Of a stretch of DNA of 46,738 nt, positions 1 to 8,018 are shown piece after piece (the stretch's first letter is position 1; each line of letters opens with the position of its first letter). Source of the stretch: Bacteroidota bacterium (GTDB lineage: Bacteria > Bacteroidota > Bacteroidia > Flavobacteriales > Flavobacteriaceae). A program made the position numbers and the translations under genes. Under the pieces are notes generated by a model. The model had not been told where the DNA came from. It did not search any database and saw only the letters and a list, made by a program, of their open reading frames with translations. The stretch is from positions 1 to 46,738 of the forward strand of contig JAQCJC010000007.1 of NCBI GenBank assembly GCA_027593245.1, given 5' to 3'.

Positions 1-1674
1 TTTATTCTTTTTTGATGTTGCAGCATCATCAATACGCTTTCGAAGTTCTTCATCGAAAAATTCTTTTTGAGGTGTATATTCCTCTAACCCTTTAATTTTA
101 GGTAAATTTAACGGAGGATCATCAGCGAACAAATCCTCTATACTTTTTGGTCGCTCATCGTGCCGCCAAATAAACCCTTTTAATTTCCGTTCTTTTTCAG
201 GAAAATCTTCTTCGGGATAGGTCATCCCACCAATTTGATTAAGCTTCCTTAATTCGTCAATCTCATTTTCCGAAATCCATATTTTTATGGCACCAGATTT
301 TGATTTATCTATGCCAATCAACTCATCTTCGCTATTACGTAGATAATAAATTGTTTCTGCATTTTTAATTACATCAATCGTTTCCAGCGCATTATCAACA
401 AATAGACCATTTAGGCGTTTGCCCGAAATTTGATTATAACCTTCGCCTAAACTATCTTTACTTATCACAAATGCATTGTTAAACACTTTAAGTGAATCAA
501 GTGTTTCATTCTTAGAATTTGAAATCAAGTGGATAGAATCTCCTGTAATTTGACTTTCAAAGTGCCATAAAATAGGGTATTTTTTCTTTGTGAATGCATC
601 TGAATCAAGATCGTAGAAATTAATGAGTTGCGTTAATCCTGTTTTTTGATTCATGTGAATAGAATCAGCTTTTCCACTTAGATTAGACTTAAACATTTTA
701 GCATTGTAGTATCCACGGATAATTCGATTATCAGCTGGACCAGTTACCATCAATGTATCACTGTGCATGAATATAGAGTCATTTTCTTGTTCTGTAATAG
801 CAAGCGCTCTTTTGGTTATAAAAACAGAGTCTTTTTCTCTAAAAATCTCTGCGTAGTGCCCTTTGATAATGCTGTTGTTTAGCGTGTCTGTTACAGTGAT
901 GTTGTTTGTAGCTGAAGCAAAACTTTTATTGCGATCAAAATAGAGACTATCACCCTCAACAATGCGGTCATTGTAATTGATTTTTGATTTCTTAACAAAA
1001 TATCCTGTGTCGTTATTTGTGTTGTAATATCCACGTTCACAGTAAATTACACTTGCTTCACTCGTTATAGTTGTAGGTCCGTATAAAAATGCAAATCCAG
1101 ATTCAGTGTAAAAATCTAACTGTTCAGTATCAATAACATATTCTGGATTTACAAGCTTTACATTGTTTACAAATTGATATTTTTTTGATGTCATGTAGTA
1201 CCTACCTCTTGTACTCGTAATAGTTCCCGAAGTGTCGCGAACTACCTTACCTTTTTGATTGTAGTACGCCTGTTGCTTGATACGATCAAAATGCAAAACA
1301 TCAGTATATAACTTTGAGTCGGGATCGATCAAAACGACATCGCCACTAGCGTAAGCTAATTGTGTTTTACCACTATATTCAACATACTTAGATGTCATAT
1401 TGATGCTATCGCCTTGTTTGACGCGCACATTACCAAAAGCTTCGATAAAATCCTCATTACCATAATAAATTGCCTCATTGCACCAAAGTTCGATTCCTTT
1501 GTGCTTGACATGTACTTGGCTTGAATTATTACGGGTTAAAATAGTCGCCCCTGGTTTATCTTCAACTATGTCCATATATGGAGCATATTCAATTTCTATT
1601 TGCTTTCTTTCTTGCGCACTTATAAAGAATGGCATTGAAATAAAATAAAAAAATATGATATGCTTTATGTTCAC
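1..1674 (-). CDS. OstA/LptA-like outer-membrane biogenesis protein (3' end cut by window)
   Basis: Open from a GTG at 1674 to the window edge, with at least 558 codons and no stop, so the C-terminus is missing or nearly reached (it ends in a lysine-rich tail). The N-terminus has a lysine, a hydrophobic run of about 15 residues and a cleavage-like SAQ, a normal signal peptide. The mature part repeats short beta-rich units such as GNVRVKQGD, ASGDVVLID and KGKVVRD, typical of the OstA/LptA jellyroll (OstA_2 type) found in Bacteroidota. LptA-family proteins bridge lipopolysaccharide across the periplasm; a role in LPS transport here is inferred. The GTG start is preferred over an internal ATG at 1635 because only the former keeps the full signal peptide. 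A -7 promoter box lies about 22 nt upstream. It follows purA after a 97-nt gap. Confidence 0.75.
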   Translation of the reverse strand, partial: MNIKHIIFFYFISMPFFISAQERKQIEIEYAPYMDIVEDKPGATILTRNNSSQVHVKHKGIELWCNEAIYYGNEDFIEAFGNVRVKQGDSINMTSKYVEYSGKTQLAYASGDVVLIDPDSKLYTDVLHFDRIKQQAYYNQKGKVVRDTSGTITSTRGRYYMTSKKYQFVNNVKLVNPEYVIDTEQLDFYTESGFAFLYGPTTITSEASVIYCERGYYNTNNDTGYFVKKSKINYNDRIVEGDSLYFDRNKSFASATNNITVTDTLNNSIIKGHYAEIFREKDSVFITKRALAITEQENDSIFMHSDTLMVTGPADNRIIRGYYNAKMFKSNLSGKADSIHMNQKTGLTQLINFYDLDSDAFTKKKYPILWHFESQITGDSIHLISNSKNETLDSLKVFNNAFVISKDSLGEGYNQISGKRLNGLFVDNALETIDVIKNAETIYYLRNSEDELIGIDKSKSGAIKIWISENEIDELRKLNQIGGMTYPEEDFPEKERKLKGFIWRHDERPKSIEDLFADDPPLNLPKIKGLEEYTPQKEFFDEELRKRIDDAATSKKNK

Positions 1675-1695
1675 AGCTTTGGATTCGAATTTCAA

Positions 1696-1703
1696 CAAAA
1701 ATA
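1696..1703 (-). promoter_or_regulatory. -7 promoter box for the OstA-like gene
   Basis: On the minus strand this reads TATTTTTG, an exact match to the Bacteroidota -7 form TAnnTTTG. It lies 21 nt before the GTG at 1674, giving a leader of about 17-18 nt. No good -33 TTTG sits at the expected distance. Confidence 0.4.
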
Positions 1704-1771
1704 GGGAATCTCTAAAATTTTATCCTCAAATCAATGTAAAATAAAGCGTACCGCCTTTAGGGACGATATTT

Positions 1772-3043
1772 TTACCTAAAAATTGTTTGCTTTCGGTCAG
1801 GGCCAACAGATACAATCTTTATAGGGATTTGTAGTTCGTCCTCTAGAAATTCAATATAGCTAATGAGTGATTCAGGAAGTGTTTCAGCACTGTCCATACT
1901 GGTCAAATCTTCTGCCCATCCTTCAAAATCTGTATATACTGGACTAATATTTTCTGACTCTATATTATAGGGTAGATGTTTTATTTCTTTGCCTTTGTAG
2001 TTGTATGCAGTGCATACTTTCAAAGTTTTAAAACCTGAAAGCACATCAGCTTTCATCATCATAAGTTGTGTTACACCATTGACCTGACAAGCATAACGAA
2101 GTGCAACTAGATCTAACCATCCACATCGTCTAGCTCTACCTGTAGTGGCTCCAAATTCATGACCTACACGACTCATAGTTTCACCATTTTCATCAAAAAG
2201 TTCAGTAGGGAAGGGGCCAGATCCTACACGTGTGGTATAGGCCTTAAAAATCCCAATAACATCTTTTATGGAGTTCGGTGCAACTCCTAGACCGGTACAA
2301 GCGCCAGCAGCAGTTGTATTAGACGAAGTGACAAAGGGGTATGTACCAAAGTCAATATCCAACAAAGAGCCTTGAGCACCTTCAGCTAACACAGATTTTT
2401 GATCGCGTTGTGCTTGATGTAAATACTCCTCTGAATCAATGAACTCTAAAGATTTTAAAGTATCAACGGCTTTAAAAAATTCAATCTCTAATTCACCCAA
2501 ATCGTATTCAAGCTCAATATTGTAAAAATCAATCATCGCTTGGTGTTTGTTAGCGAGATGCCTGTATTTTGCTTTCCAGTCTTCTAATTCAAGATCTCCA
2601 ACGCGAATACCATTCCTTCCAGTTTTATCCATGTATGTTGGTCCAATACCTTTGAGAGTAGAGCCAATTTTGGCTTTGCCTTTTGACGCCTCAGATGCAG
2701 CATCTAACAATCGGTGAGTAGGAAGAATAAGATGTGCTTTACGAGAGATCAATAGTGTTTTTCTGAAATCTACATTTTGATCCGTTAGTTTGTCTAATTC
2801 TTTTTTGAAAATAACAGGATCAATAACAACTCCATTTCCTACAAGGTTTTTTACATCTCCATGAAAAATTCCTGATGGTATGGTGTGTAAAACGTGTTTC
2901 ATTCCATTGAAAACAAGAGTGTGGCCCGCATTTGGCCCACCTTGAAATCGTGCTATTATATCGTAATTTTTGGTTAGTACATCAACAATTTTCCCTTTTC
3001 CTTCATCGCCCCACTGGAGTCCTAATAGCAAATCTACAGCCAT
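1772..3043 (-). CDS. purA: adenylosuccinate synthetase
   Basis: Makes adenylosuccinate from IMP and aspartate using GTP, the first committed step of AMP synthesis, in the cytoplasm. The 423-residue length is normal. The N-terminal GTP/IMP loop WGDEGKGK is at residues 11-18 with the catalytic Asp13, and NAGHT at 38-42 carries catalytic His41. TTGRARRCGW near residue 300 is the IMP/GTP loop, and the protein ends in the usual GPDR...TIF. The ATG at 3043 places GDEGKGK at the standard distance. Only 8 nt separate it from the fur-family gene upstream, so the two are probably one transcript. Confidence 0.98.
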   Translation of the reverse strand: MAVDLLLGLQWGDEGKGKIVDVLTKNYDIIARFQGGPNAGHTLVFNGMKHVLHTIPSGIFHGDVKNLVGNGVVIDPVIFKKELDKLTDQNVDFRKTLLISRKAHLILPTHRLLDAASEASKGKAKIGSTLKGIGPTYMDKTGRNGIRVGDLELEDWKAKYRHLANKHQAMIDFYNIELEYDLGELEIEFFKAVDTLKSLEFIDSEEYLHQAQRDQKSVLAEGAQGSLLDIDFGTYPFVTSSNTTAAGACTGLGVAPNSIKDVIGIFKAYTTRVGSGPFPTELFDENGETMSRVGHEFGATTGRARRCGWLDLVALRYACQVNGVTQLMMMKADVLSGFKTLKVCTAYNYKGKEIKHLPYNIESENISPVYTDFEGWAEDLTSMDSAETLPESLISYIEFLEDELQIPIKIVSVGPDRKQTIFR

Positions 3044-3051
3044 GTGTTATG

Positions 3052-3507
3052 TTAGTTTTTAGTATTTTTTTTTGTTCCGTAGAAGTAAAGAGAATGATTT
3101 TGTATGTCAAGATCAAATACTTCTTCAATGGTTTTTTTTATGGATTGAATTCTTGGATCACAAAACTCGATAATTTCTCCAGTATCTGTTAAAATCACGT
3201 GATCATGTTGTTTATCAAAATAAGATTTTTCATACTGTGCCTGGTTGAGACCAAACTGATGTTTACGTACAAGCCCACATTCCAACAATAATTCAATGGT
3301 GTTGTATAAAGTAGCACGCGAAACACGATACTTCTTATTTTTCATTTTGATGTACAGAGATTCAATATCGAAATGTTCATCGTTATCATAGATCTCTTGC
3401 AGTATGGCAAAACGCTCAGGCGTTTTACGCTGACTATTTTCTTCGAGATAAGTTGTAAAAACATTTTTTACAATTTCCTGATCGCTATTTTTTGATTTTG
3501 AATTCAT
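3052..3507 (-). CDS. Fur-family transcriptional regulator
   Basis: A 151-residue Fur/PerR/Zur-type metalloregulator. The N-terminal winged helix spans about 15-85 ([20 protein letters not shown] is the recognition-helix region) and the dimerisation/metal domain runs from about 90, with [15 protein letters not shown] replacing the canonical HHDHLIC-DCG. The two CxxC structural-zinc pairs of many Fur proteins are absent: only two cysteines are visible, in LLECGL and EFCDP. This pattern is common in Bacteroidota as far as I know. Metal or peroxide specificity cannot be read from the sequence. It sits between spoT and purA and is likely co-transcribed with purA. Confidence 0.9.
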   Translation of the reverse strand: MNSKSKNSDQEIVKNVFTTYLEENSQRKTPERFAILQEIYDNDEHFDIESLYIKMKNKKYRVSRATLYNTIELLLECGLVRKHQFGLNQAQYEKSYFDKQHDHVILTDTGEIIEFCDPRIQSIKKTIEEVFDLDIQNHSLYFYGTKKNTKN

Positions 3508-3518
3508 AATCTAAACTT

Positions 3519-3526
3519 CAAATTTA
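3519..3526 (-). promoter_or_regulatory. -7 promoter box for the Fur-family gene
   Basis: Minus-strand TAAATTTG matches TAnnTTTG and lies 11 nt before the ATG at 3507. Nineteen nt further upstream, inside the 3' end of spoT, is TTTC, one base from the -33 TTTG. It suggests the fur-purA pair has its own promoter. Confidence 0.4.
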
Positions 3527-3534
3527 ACTAATTT

Positions 3535-5751
3535 TTAGACTCTGGAAACCTTTTCAATGCCATTTATTTTTTTTAGTCTATTCATTAGTTTAGTAACAAA
3601 GTTTGTGTTGTTGACCTCTACGGCTATCTCTCCATAAAATGTACCACTGTCCGAATCAAATTTGATGCTTTTAATATTCACATTCATGTTAGAAGAAATT
3701 AATTTTGTAATATCACTAACGAGTCCTTTTTCGTCAATACCAGTAAGCTTGATTACAGCCCTAAATACTTGTTGTGAAGAATCAATCCATTTGGCTAATA
3801 TAATTCTGTATGCGTAATTGGATTGTAGACTCACAGCATTTGGACAGTTTTTTTTGTGCACTTTTATTCCTTCTTTGATACTTAAAAATCCAAACACTTT
3901 GTCACCAGGAATTGGATTGCAACACGAAGCTACCTTATAGTTAAGTTTTTCTTCCTCTTTACCAAAAACAAGCATGTCATACTTTGAGGTAATCTCATCA
4001 TTATCAATGGTTTCTGAAGGTGTAGCTTTTTTTCTTTGGATTTTACTCTTGATATAACTAACCAAAACGTTACTTCTAGATGCGGCAAATTTTTTCAACA
4101 TAGGGTTGTCAATACTTCCTATACCGATCCTGTAAAACAAATCAAGACTAGTTTGCAGTTTAAAATGGTTAACCAATTCATTTATAGAGCGCTCATCCAA
4201 ATTGATTTTGAGTTGCTTGAGTTTTCGTCTTAAAATCTCTTTACCCTGATGGGCAATAAGCTTCTTTTCTGCCTTGAGCGATGATTTTATTTTACTGCGT
4301 GCTCGCGCTGTCGTTGCATAGTCCAACCAGTTCGAATTTGGTGTGGCATTTTCGGAAGTAATGATGCTGACTTGATCGCCGCTATTTAGAGTATGATTTA
4401 GAGGGACGAGCTTACCATTGACTTTTGCCCCTCTTGTTTTTAGACCAACCTCGGTATGAATACTAAATGCAAAATCTAATGGGGTGGCTTCTTTGGGTAG
4501 GGATTTTAAATCACCCTCGGGCGTAAATACAAAAATCTCTTTAGCGTATAGATTTAGTTTAAATTCTTCTACAAAATCTACCGCATTTGCACCTGGATTG
4601 TCCATTACCTCTTGTAGTTTACCGATCCAGCTTTCTAGGTTTTCATCATTGTTAATTTCGCCTTCTTTGTACTTGTAGTGTGCTGCATACCCTTTTTCTG
4701 CAATTTCGTTCATTCGTTCGCTTCTAATTTGAACTTCCACCCAGCGCCCCTTAGGCCCCATGACTGTTATATGAAGCGCTTCATAGCCCGTTGATTTTGG
4801 TGATGAAATCCAGTCTCTTAAACGGGTTGGATTTGGCCTGAAAAAATCGGTAACAATTGAGTAAATTTTCCAAGCTAAAAACTTTTCGTTTTTTAGTCCG
4901 GATTTATAAATAATTCGAACAGCAAACTTGTCATATACTTCTTCAAATGAAACCCCTTGTTTTTGCATTTTGCGACGAATGGAAAAAATAGACTTTGGGC
5001 GACCTTTTATTTCGTATCTAATTTTTTCTTTATTCAGGGCTCCTTCTAAAATCGTACTAATTTCACTTATATAATTATCTTGATCTTCTTTACTTTCTTT
5101 TAGTTTTAGTAAAATAGACTCATAAACTTCTGGTTCAGTGTATTTTAAAGCCAAATCTTCAAGCTCTGATTTAATATTGTACAGTCCTATTTTATGGGCT
5201 AATGGCGCATAAATATATAGGGTTTCAGAGGCAATTTTGATTTGTTTATCTTCCCGCAGCGATTGAATTGTTTGCATGTTGTGCATACGGTCCGCTATTT
5301 TGATAATAATAACACGAACATCATCATTTAATGTTAGCAGCATTTTTCTAAAATTCTCTGCTTGAAGCGAAATATCCTTATCTTTTTTTAAGCTAGAAAT
5401 TTTGGTAAGCCCATTCACAATTCGTGCTACGGTTTCACCAAACAACTGCTCAATATCACTGATAGAATAATCTTCACAATCTTCTACAACATCGTGGAGA
5501 AGGGCAGCTGCAATAGAAGTTGCATCTAATCCAATCTCAGAGGCTACAATTTTAGCTACAGATATAGGGTGAAAAATATAGGCCTCTCCTGATTTTCTAC
5601 GTTGGTCTTTGTGTGCATCAACTGCAACATCAAAAGCCTTTCTTATCATTTTTTTATCAGCAGCAGATAAATTCCGGTAGCTGATCTTGAGAAGTTCTTT
5701 GTACTCCTTAGCTATAGCGGCATTTTCTTTTTTAATATCTTCTGCAGTCAT
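3535..5751 (-). CDS. spoT: bifunctional (p)ppGpp synthetase/hydrolase, RelA/SpoT family
   Basis: Long RelA/SpoT homologue of 738 residues that makes and degrades the stringent-response alarmone (p)ppGpp. The N-terminal hydrolase HD domain has FHPISVAKIV with His61, LLHDVVED with His86-Asp87, and RMHNM. All metal ligands are present, so hydrolase activity is expected. The synthetase domain at about 240-370 carries YEALHITVMGPKG and VEVQIRSERMNEIAEKG. Then come a TGS domain (IFVFTPEGDLKSLPKEATPL, about 405-465), a conserved cysteine segment (ASCCNPIPGD) and a C-terminal ACT domain (about 660-738). Both catalytic halves look intact, so it is a dual-function Rel/SpoT. It lies upstream of fur and purA on the same strand. 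Confidence 0.96.
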   Translation of the reverse strand: MTAEDIKKENAAIAKEYKELLKISYRNLSAADKKMIRKAFDVAVDAHKDQRRKSGEAYIFHPISVAKIVASEIGLDATSIAAALLHDVVEDCEDYSISDIEQLFGETVARIVNGLTKISSLKKDKDISLQAENFRKMLLTLNDDVRVIIIKIADRMHNMQTIQSLREDKQIKIASETLYIYAPLAHKIGLYNIKSELEDLALKYTEPEVYESILLKLKESKEDQDNYISEISTILEGALNKEKIRYEIKGRPKSIFSIRRKMQKQGVSFEEVYDKFAVRIIYKSGLKNEKFLAWKIYSIVTDFFRPNPTRLRDWISSPKSTGYEALHITVMGPKGRWVEVQIRSERMNEIAEKGYAAHYKYKEGEINNDENLESWIGKLQEVMDNPGANAVDFVEEFKLNLYAKEIFVFTPEGDLKSLPKEATPLDFAFSIHTEVGLKTRGAKVNGKLVPLNHTLNSGDQVSIITSENATPNSNWLDYATTARARSKIKSSLKAEKKLIAHQGKEILRRKLKQLKINLDERSINELVNHFKLQTSLDLFYRIGIGSIDNPMLKKFAASRSNVLVSYIKSKIQRKKATPSETIDNDEITSKYDMLVFGKEEEKLNYKVASCCNPIPGDKVFGFLSIKEGIKVHKKNCPNAVSLQSNYAYRIILAKWIDSSQQVFRAVIKLTGIDEKGLVSDITKLISSNMNVNIKSIKFDSDSGTFYGEIAVEVNNTNFVTKLMNRLKKINGIEKVSRV

Positions 5752-5839
5752 AACCTAAATCTAAAACAAACATTTGTAACAAACAACCGTGATTTATACT
5801 TTTTAATAAAAAAGGTATAAACAATTCGTACTGCTAGAA

Positions 5840-6637
5840 TTAGCTAAATCCGCGTTGACGTTTTGCTTCAAACATAAGAATACCAGCCGCTACAGAAACA
5901 TTCATAGAATCGACTTTGCCTAGCATAGGTATGTGAATACATTGAGTTGCAGCAACACGCCATTGTTCAGTAAGTCCATCAGATTCAGTGCCTACTACCA
6001 AAGCAGTTGGCTTTTTGTAATTTAGCGTTGTGTAGGGTTTAGAGTCTTGTAAAATGGCACTGTAAATTCCAATTTTTTGTGCGCTTAAATAGTCAATAAG
6101 TTCAGCGGATGATCCTACCACAACTTGGGTGCAAAATAGACCACCGACACTGGACCTTATCACATTTGGATTATACACATCGGTTTTGGGGTCCGCTATA
6201 AAAACAGCGTCAACATTTGCAGCATCTGCAGTTCTTAGTAATGCTCCGATATTTCCAGGTTTTTCAGGTGATTCAGCTACTAAAATCAATGGATTTTTGG
6301 AGTTGATTTTTAATTCATCTAAAGCTAAATTTTTGGATTGTGCAACCGCAAAAACTCCCTCTGTGTTCCCTCGATAAGCTACTTTTTCATAAATCTTTGC
6401 ATCAATTTTCACCCATTCAATTTGATGATTTTCTAATTGCTTAAGTTTTTGTAAATCAAATAAAAGAGGATCAAAATAAATAGTTTTAATTTTGTACCCA
6501 CTGTTAACTGCTAAAAGAACCTCACGCTTGCCTTCAATAATAAATAGTCCTTGTGCGCGCCGCTGTTTCGATTTTTCTTTCAGTTGAAAGAGGTTTTTTA
6601 TTCTAGGGTTTTTTAAGCTATTAATCTCTTTTATCAT
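5840..6637 (-). CDS. SpoU/TrmH-family RNA methyltransferase
   Basis: SAM-dependent SPOUT-class RNA 2'-O-ribose methyltransferase, 265 residues. The N-terminal substrate-binding domain (about 1-100) has the FIIEGKREVLLA segment. The knotted SpoU domain contains motif 1 PGNIGALLRTADAANVDAVF, motif 2 VVGTESDGLT and motif 3 IPMLGKVDSMNVSVAAGILM, all with the usual conserved Asn/Arg/Glu/Ser residues. The exact target (a 23S rRNA or tRNA nucleotide) cannot be read from the sequence; TrmH/RlmB/TsnR-like proteins all share these motifs. It is flanked by short gaps and probably has its own promoter. Confidence 0.93.
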   Translation of the reverse strand: MIKEINSLKNPRIKNLFQLKEKSKQRRAQGLFIIEGKREVLLAVNSGYKIKTIYFDPLLFDLQKLKQLENHQIEWVKIDAKIYEKVAYRGNTEGVFAVAQSKNLALDELKINSKNPLILVAESPEKPGNIGALLRTADAANVDAVFIADPKTDVYNPNVIRSSVGGLFCTQVVVGSSAELIDYLSAQKIGIYSAILQDSKPYTTLNYKKPTALVVGTESDGLTEQWRVAATQCIHIPMLGKVDSMNVSVAAGILMFEAKRQRGFS

Positions 6638-6706
6638 GGTACAGAAATAGGTTTATTTTGCATGCATAAATAAAGCTCAAACTTTTATTTGGGCTTCAGA
6701 TGGTTA

Positions 6707-8008
6707 TTATTGTCCTTCATATTTCTCTGTATATCTTTTCCATAGCTTTGTTTGGTGACTCTCAAGACTTATATTTCGCCCATCTATGAAAGCATGTACT
6801 AATTGGTTTGTACGCATATCCAAAGCGTCTCCTTGACTAATAAAAAGGGTAGCGCTTTTTCCGGTCTCTAAACTACCGTATTGCGCATCTATTCCAAGGA
6901 TTTTTGCAGCATTCAAAGTAATAAGTTGCAAGGCTTGTTCTTTGTCAAGACCATACGCTACTGTAGTTCCGGCGTAAAAAGGTAAGTTTCTAGAATTCAT
7001 TCGCTCCATATCACCACTGGCTTCAAGCGCAACAGTCACACCTGCATCAACTAGCTTTTTAGCAAGTTTGAAAGGTAGATCATAGTCTTCATCGGATTTG
7101 TTAGGTCTTGAATGTACGCGTCTTAACAATACAGAAACATCATTTTCTTTGATCAATTCCGTTTGTTTGTAGGCTTCATAAGCACCAACCAAAACGACCT
7201 TTTCGATTTTGTGTTGTTTTGTAAAGTTTATTGCATCAATGATACCTTTTTCATCGTCTACATGTATAAATAGTGTTTGATGCCCCAAAAACACCCCTTT
7301 CATGGCTTCAAATGGCAAATTGAGGCCAGGACTAGCTTTAAAGTTGTGTACTTTAGCATTATTAAAGTATACGTTTAATTCCTGCAGCTCATCAGCATAT
7401 TTTTTATTGATATTTAGTCCAGGCTCTTCACCCATCCACCAACGTCCTCTAGAAAAGGTGTTAGGCCAATTCATATGAATGCCATCATCTATTTTTACAA
7501 CGGCATCCTCCCAATTCCAAGCGTCAAGTTGGACTACAGAGGAGGTACCTGATATTCGACCACCTCGTGGACTTATTTGCGCCATTAACACACCATTTGG
7601 GCGCATTGTTTCCACAACCTTTGATTCTGTATTATAGGCAATTATACTTCTGATGTGGGGGTTCCAAGTTCCAATTTCTTCGTCATCATCTGAAGCGCGC
7701 ACGGCATCAATTTCAATAAGTCCAAGTGTTGAGTTTGGAATGATAAAACCAGGGTAAACATGTTTTCCTTTGGCATCTATAATTTCTATTTCTGAGTTTA
7801 GTTTGCTAGCGTCCATTTTGCCGACATATCGAATAGTACCATTGTCGAATACAACAAGACTATTTTTTATTAAACTTCCATTACCAAGATGTGCTGTAGC
7901 ACCGCTAATTGCTATAGTTTTCATCTGTTTTTTTGCTGGCGTTTGTTGCGCATTAAGCGTGAAACAAACGGCAAGAATTGTTATAATCGGTATCTTAAAT
8001 ATTCTCAT
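6707..8008 (-). CDS. secreted amidohydrolase-family protein, metal site degenerate
   Basis: A 433-residue protein of the imidazolonepropionase-like amidohydrolase superfamily with an N-terminal signal peptide (hydrophobic run then NAQQTPAKK). The small beta-sandwich part is visible as IDAKGKHVYPGFIIPNSTLG near residue 80. In active relatives PGFID is followed by an HxH metal pair; here it reads PGFIIPNSTL, so that pair is missing. The C-terminal half keeps the normal superfamily ending (LITLNAAKILGIDAQYGSLETGKSATLFI). It lies 10 nt after the 990-residue amidohydrolase and is surely co-transcribed with it. It may be an inactive partner or scaffold subunit; this is inference. Confidence 0.82.
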   Translation of the reverse strand: MRIFKIPIITILAVCFTLNAQQTPAKKQMKTIAISGATAHLGNGSLIKNSLVVFDNGTIRYVGKMDASKLNSEIEIIDAKGKHVYPGFIIPNSTLGLIEIDAVRASDDDEEIGTWNPHIRSIIAYNTESKVVETMRPNGVLMAQISPRGGRISGTSSVVQLDAWNWEDAVVKIDDGIHMNWPNTFSRGRWWMGEEPGLNINKKYADELQELNVYFNNAKVHNFKASPGLNLPFEAMKGVFLGHQTLFIHVDDEKGIIDAINFTKQHKIEKVVLVGAYEAYKQTELIKENDVSVLLRRVHSRPNKSDEDYDLPFKLAKKLVDAGVTVALEASGDMERMNSRNLPFYAGTTVAYGLDKEQALQLITLNAAKILGIDAQYGSLETGKSATLFISQGDALDMRTNQLVHAFIDGRNISLESHQTKLWKRYTEKYEGQ

Positions 8009-8018
8009 AATAGTTTTT

